Shown: positions 62,102-64,000 of the stretch, piece by piece | Layout of the letters: the number at the start of each line of letters is the position of its first letter | How positions within the stretch are numbered: the first letter of the stretch is position 1 | Origin: Apostichopus japonicus | Taxonomy: Eukaryota; Echinodermata; Holothuroidea; Aspidochirotida; Stichopodidae | DNA: 64,000 bases | Assembly: GCF_037975245.1 (NCBI RefSeq) | Contig: NC_092570.1 | Coordinates: forward strand, 7,999,001-8,063,000 | Reading direction: 5' to 3' | Translations under genes and position numbers: made by a program | Notes under the pieces: model-generated | Databases searched by the model: none | Seen by the model: the letters and a program-made list of their open reading frames with translations, nothing else | Told to the model about the DNA's origin: nothing

Positions 62102-63060
62102 GTATGTATTTTTCATGGTCATAGTGATAACATTTACAAATTAACAAAATATTGCACAGAAGTCATTGAACTGCCCTCCTTAAAGATTTTGTGCTTGTTG
62201 GGCCACCATGTTTAATGCTGACAACACTGAGGCTATTAACCAATTACACCCAGGCAGCGCCAGCACGCAAATTGAAACCAAATTTAAGGTTATCAAATTA
62301 TGTATGATGTCCTGCTTTCTCGACTGTGTGTCTTCAAGAGGTCGACAACAACAATTTGCATAATTAAATTCTGATTTATTACCATTTTGGGGGACATGGT
62401 TGGAAGTGAGAAGTTGGGAGGGGGGGGGGGAGGTTGGTGGAAGGGATGAGTGGTGGTTGTGGAATTGGCTTAGCCTTGAGGGTGAAAGGAGGCTATAGGT
62501 GGGGCATTACATCTGGAGAGCTTTTAGCAATAAATAGATAAATGTAGCTACTAAATCTGACCGTAGATGACAGTGCTCTGAGGTGTTTAGGGGTAACCAC
62601 TTTCAAAAGTAAATTTTACGTAGTAAAATTTAGTAAACAAAGTATTTAAAAGGGGAAAAAATTGTAAATTTTACGTAAATCTGAACATTATATTGTACAT
62701 ATTCCTGCATAGAACAAGTTCATTACATTGACTAGTCAATTTTCAATTAGTGAAGAAAGTTTTTCAAAATTTCAAATTCTTGCTTTTACTTTTGGTTGTG
62801 CTAACCAAGCATTCTTTTCATCTTCAACATGTGATTGCATATTACGTACACTACTGTACATTCACTTGTTAAATGTGGGAATTTCAGAAAGGGGTGGGGG
62901 GAGGAAGGAGGTAAGATAAAATTTACAGGTATAAGTTGGGTTAAATTATTTATTGTTGGGTTGTATACTTCCATATCAATTGGGAACAATATTAATATCC
63001 ATTATACACTATATGGAGCCTTAAGCTGGTTTCTGATGAGTAGCTGATCTGATTTTAAAT
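62102..63060. other. Intronic DNA
   Basis: A G-rich run lies at 62417-62435, and AAATTTTACGTA-type short repeats at 62608-62680. No exon recognised. Confidence 0.5.
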
Positions 63061-63145
63061 GGTGTCAGGCACCAGTTGTATGGTGCCAAGTACCTGTTGC
63101 ATGGTGTTAGGTATCAGTTACATGGTGCTAGTGCTGGTGTTTGTT
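63061..63145. repeat. Degenerate 27-bp tandem repeat, about 3 copies
   Basis: The motif ATGGTG(C/T)(C/T)A(A/G)GTA(C/T)C(A/T)GTTGC recurs with substitutions. Confidence 0.75.
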
Positions 63146-64000
63146 GTGATTAGTGCAGATTGGTGTTTGGATTGATGACCAGTTACTGGTGCTGGTTTAT
63201 TACTGGGATTATTTGACACCGAGATGGAATGTTTAAATAACTAAACTAGTCTTTGCTCATGGATATTCCATATTTTTCTTTAACTTGCTGTGATGATTAT
63301 ATCCTTCATTATTTCATTTTTGTGTAGTATTTAGCATACATATTTTATTATGGAAGGATGTTTTATTCATATCTCCATCTTATCTGTAATCAATAAAGAG
63401 GCAAGCTCGTCTGGAAAAGGGAGAGCGATTCGTTATATGTCAACGGAGAAGTAGGTTTCCAGCCCTCTCTGACAGCTAATTTAACTTGAACTCTCGTCTT
63501 GAACCTAGCAGGCATAAGCAATTTGATTAGCAACCTATGCGTGTAAAATTCAGGCCACTGGGGGGGGGGGGGGAGGGATGTAATGTCGGAGCATATGATT
63601 ACTTTGCATGCAACATGTTGAAGCAGAAACTAGACATCTTTCATCAGCATGTTGAGGTTTTTGAAATATTCATGATAACGGTTTGAATATTCCGTCACTG
63701 CACACACATATATTCTCTTCGTTTCGGTGATAATCGGCAGTATTTTCTGTTTTCGGGTCGAGGGGAGTAAACAGGGAGTGTATGTATATACAGTCGTTTC
63801 TCCTGTGCTGAGGCTCTACAGGTAGCACGCATGCATGCGATCAGTCAAGCAGGCATCTCTTTATTTTAGCTGGGATATTTTGCCAGATAACGTATACACT
63901 TTACCGTTAATAATATTGGAGGAGAGAGTCAATTTAAGGAGTTAAATAAACGCCCATCTTTGCGTGTGTTTAACCACATCAGTGTATTATTTTCTATCAT
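63146..64000. other. Non-coding to right edge
   Basis: A run of 14 G at 63560-63573. No exon of the PDZ1 region of dlg was found before the edge. Confidence 0.5.

Noticed and set aside
1-64000. CRISPR arrays, bacterial operons, rRNA and tRNA genes
   Set aside because: The tandem arrays have no unique spacers, and no rRNA or tRNA motifs were recognised. The window is clearly from an animal nuclear genome.

Overview
The window is a 64 kb piece of an AT-rich animal genome. It is dominated by intronic DNA: there are no bacterial-type operons and no long ORFs with protein-like composition. Four exon-sized coding blocks on the + strand can be supported. Two form the L27 domain at the N-terminus of a discs-large (DLG/SAP97/PSD-95 family) scaffold protein. 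They match the Drosophila/vertebrate Dlg1 N-terminus almost residue for residue, and their splice junctions and phase fit exactly. The close match to the Dlg L27 form (AHRALELLEDYH, IERVIRIFKSRLFQALL, DIQEFYELTL), the many short MITE-like elements and the low GC suggest a marine invertebrate, perhaps an echinoderm or another invertebrate deuterostome. That taxonomic guess is weak.

Layout. 1-5841 is the end of an upstream intron (or 5' flank) with a 46-bp minisatellite and a 420-bp pyrimidine tract ending about 85 bases before the first L27 exon. 5842-5973 is L27 exon a. 5974-41280 is one 35.3 kb intron holding nearly all the repeats: a 72-bp satellite, two non-autonomous hAT elements with clear 8-bp target duplications, a PIF/Harbinger-like MITE with 46-bp perfect inverted repeats, and a dispersed family of about 100-175 bp in at least ten copies. 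41281-41429 is L27 exon b, ending in phase 0. Downstream, at 49214-49345 and 51690-51851, are two related short exons. Each opens with ATG, ends at a splice donor in phase 0 and encodes the shared core HIVT..SH.ET.K.L...GYW. I read them as duplicated alternative first exons that would give L27-less DLG isoforms, comparable in gene position to the short PSD-95-type isoforms of vertebrates. The PDZ, SH3 and GK exons would lie beyond the right edge.

The most unusual item is at 56038-56216. A near-perfect copy of the first 45 nt of U2 snRNA, including stem I and the branch-point recognition element, is fused to a body unlike U2. That body folds into five compact hairpins, including a UUCG tetraloop and an 8-bp 3' hairpin. 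It is either a U2-headed retroposon or an undescribed U2-like structured RNA.

All coordinates and alignments were made by eye. Family assignments rest on remembered consensus sequences; no database was searched.
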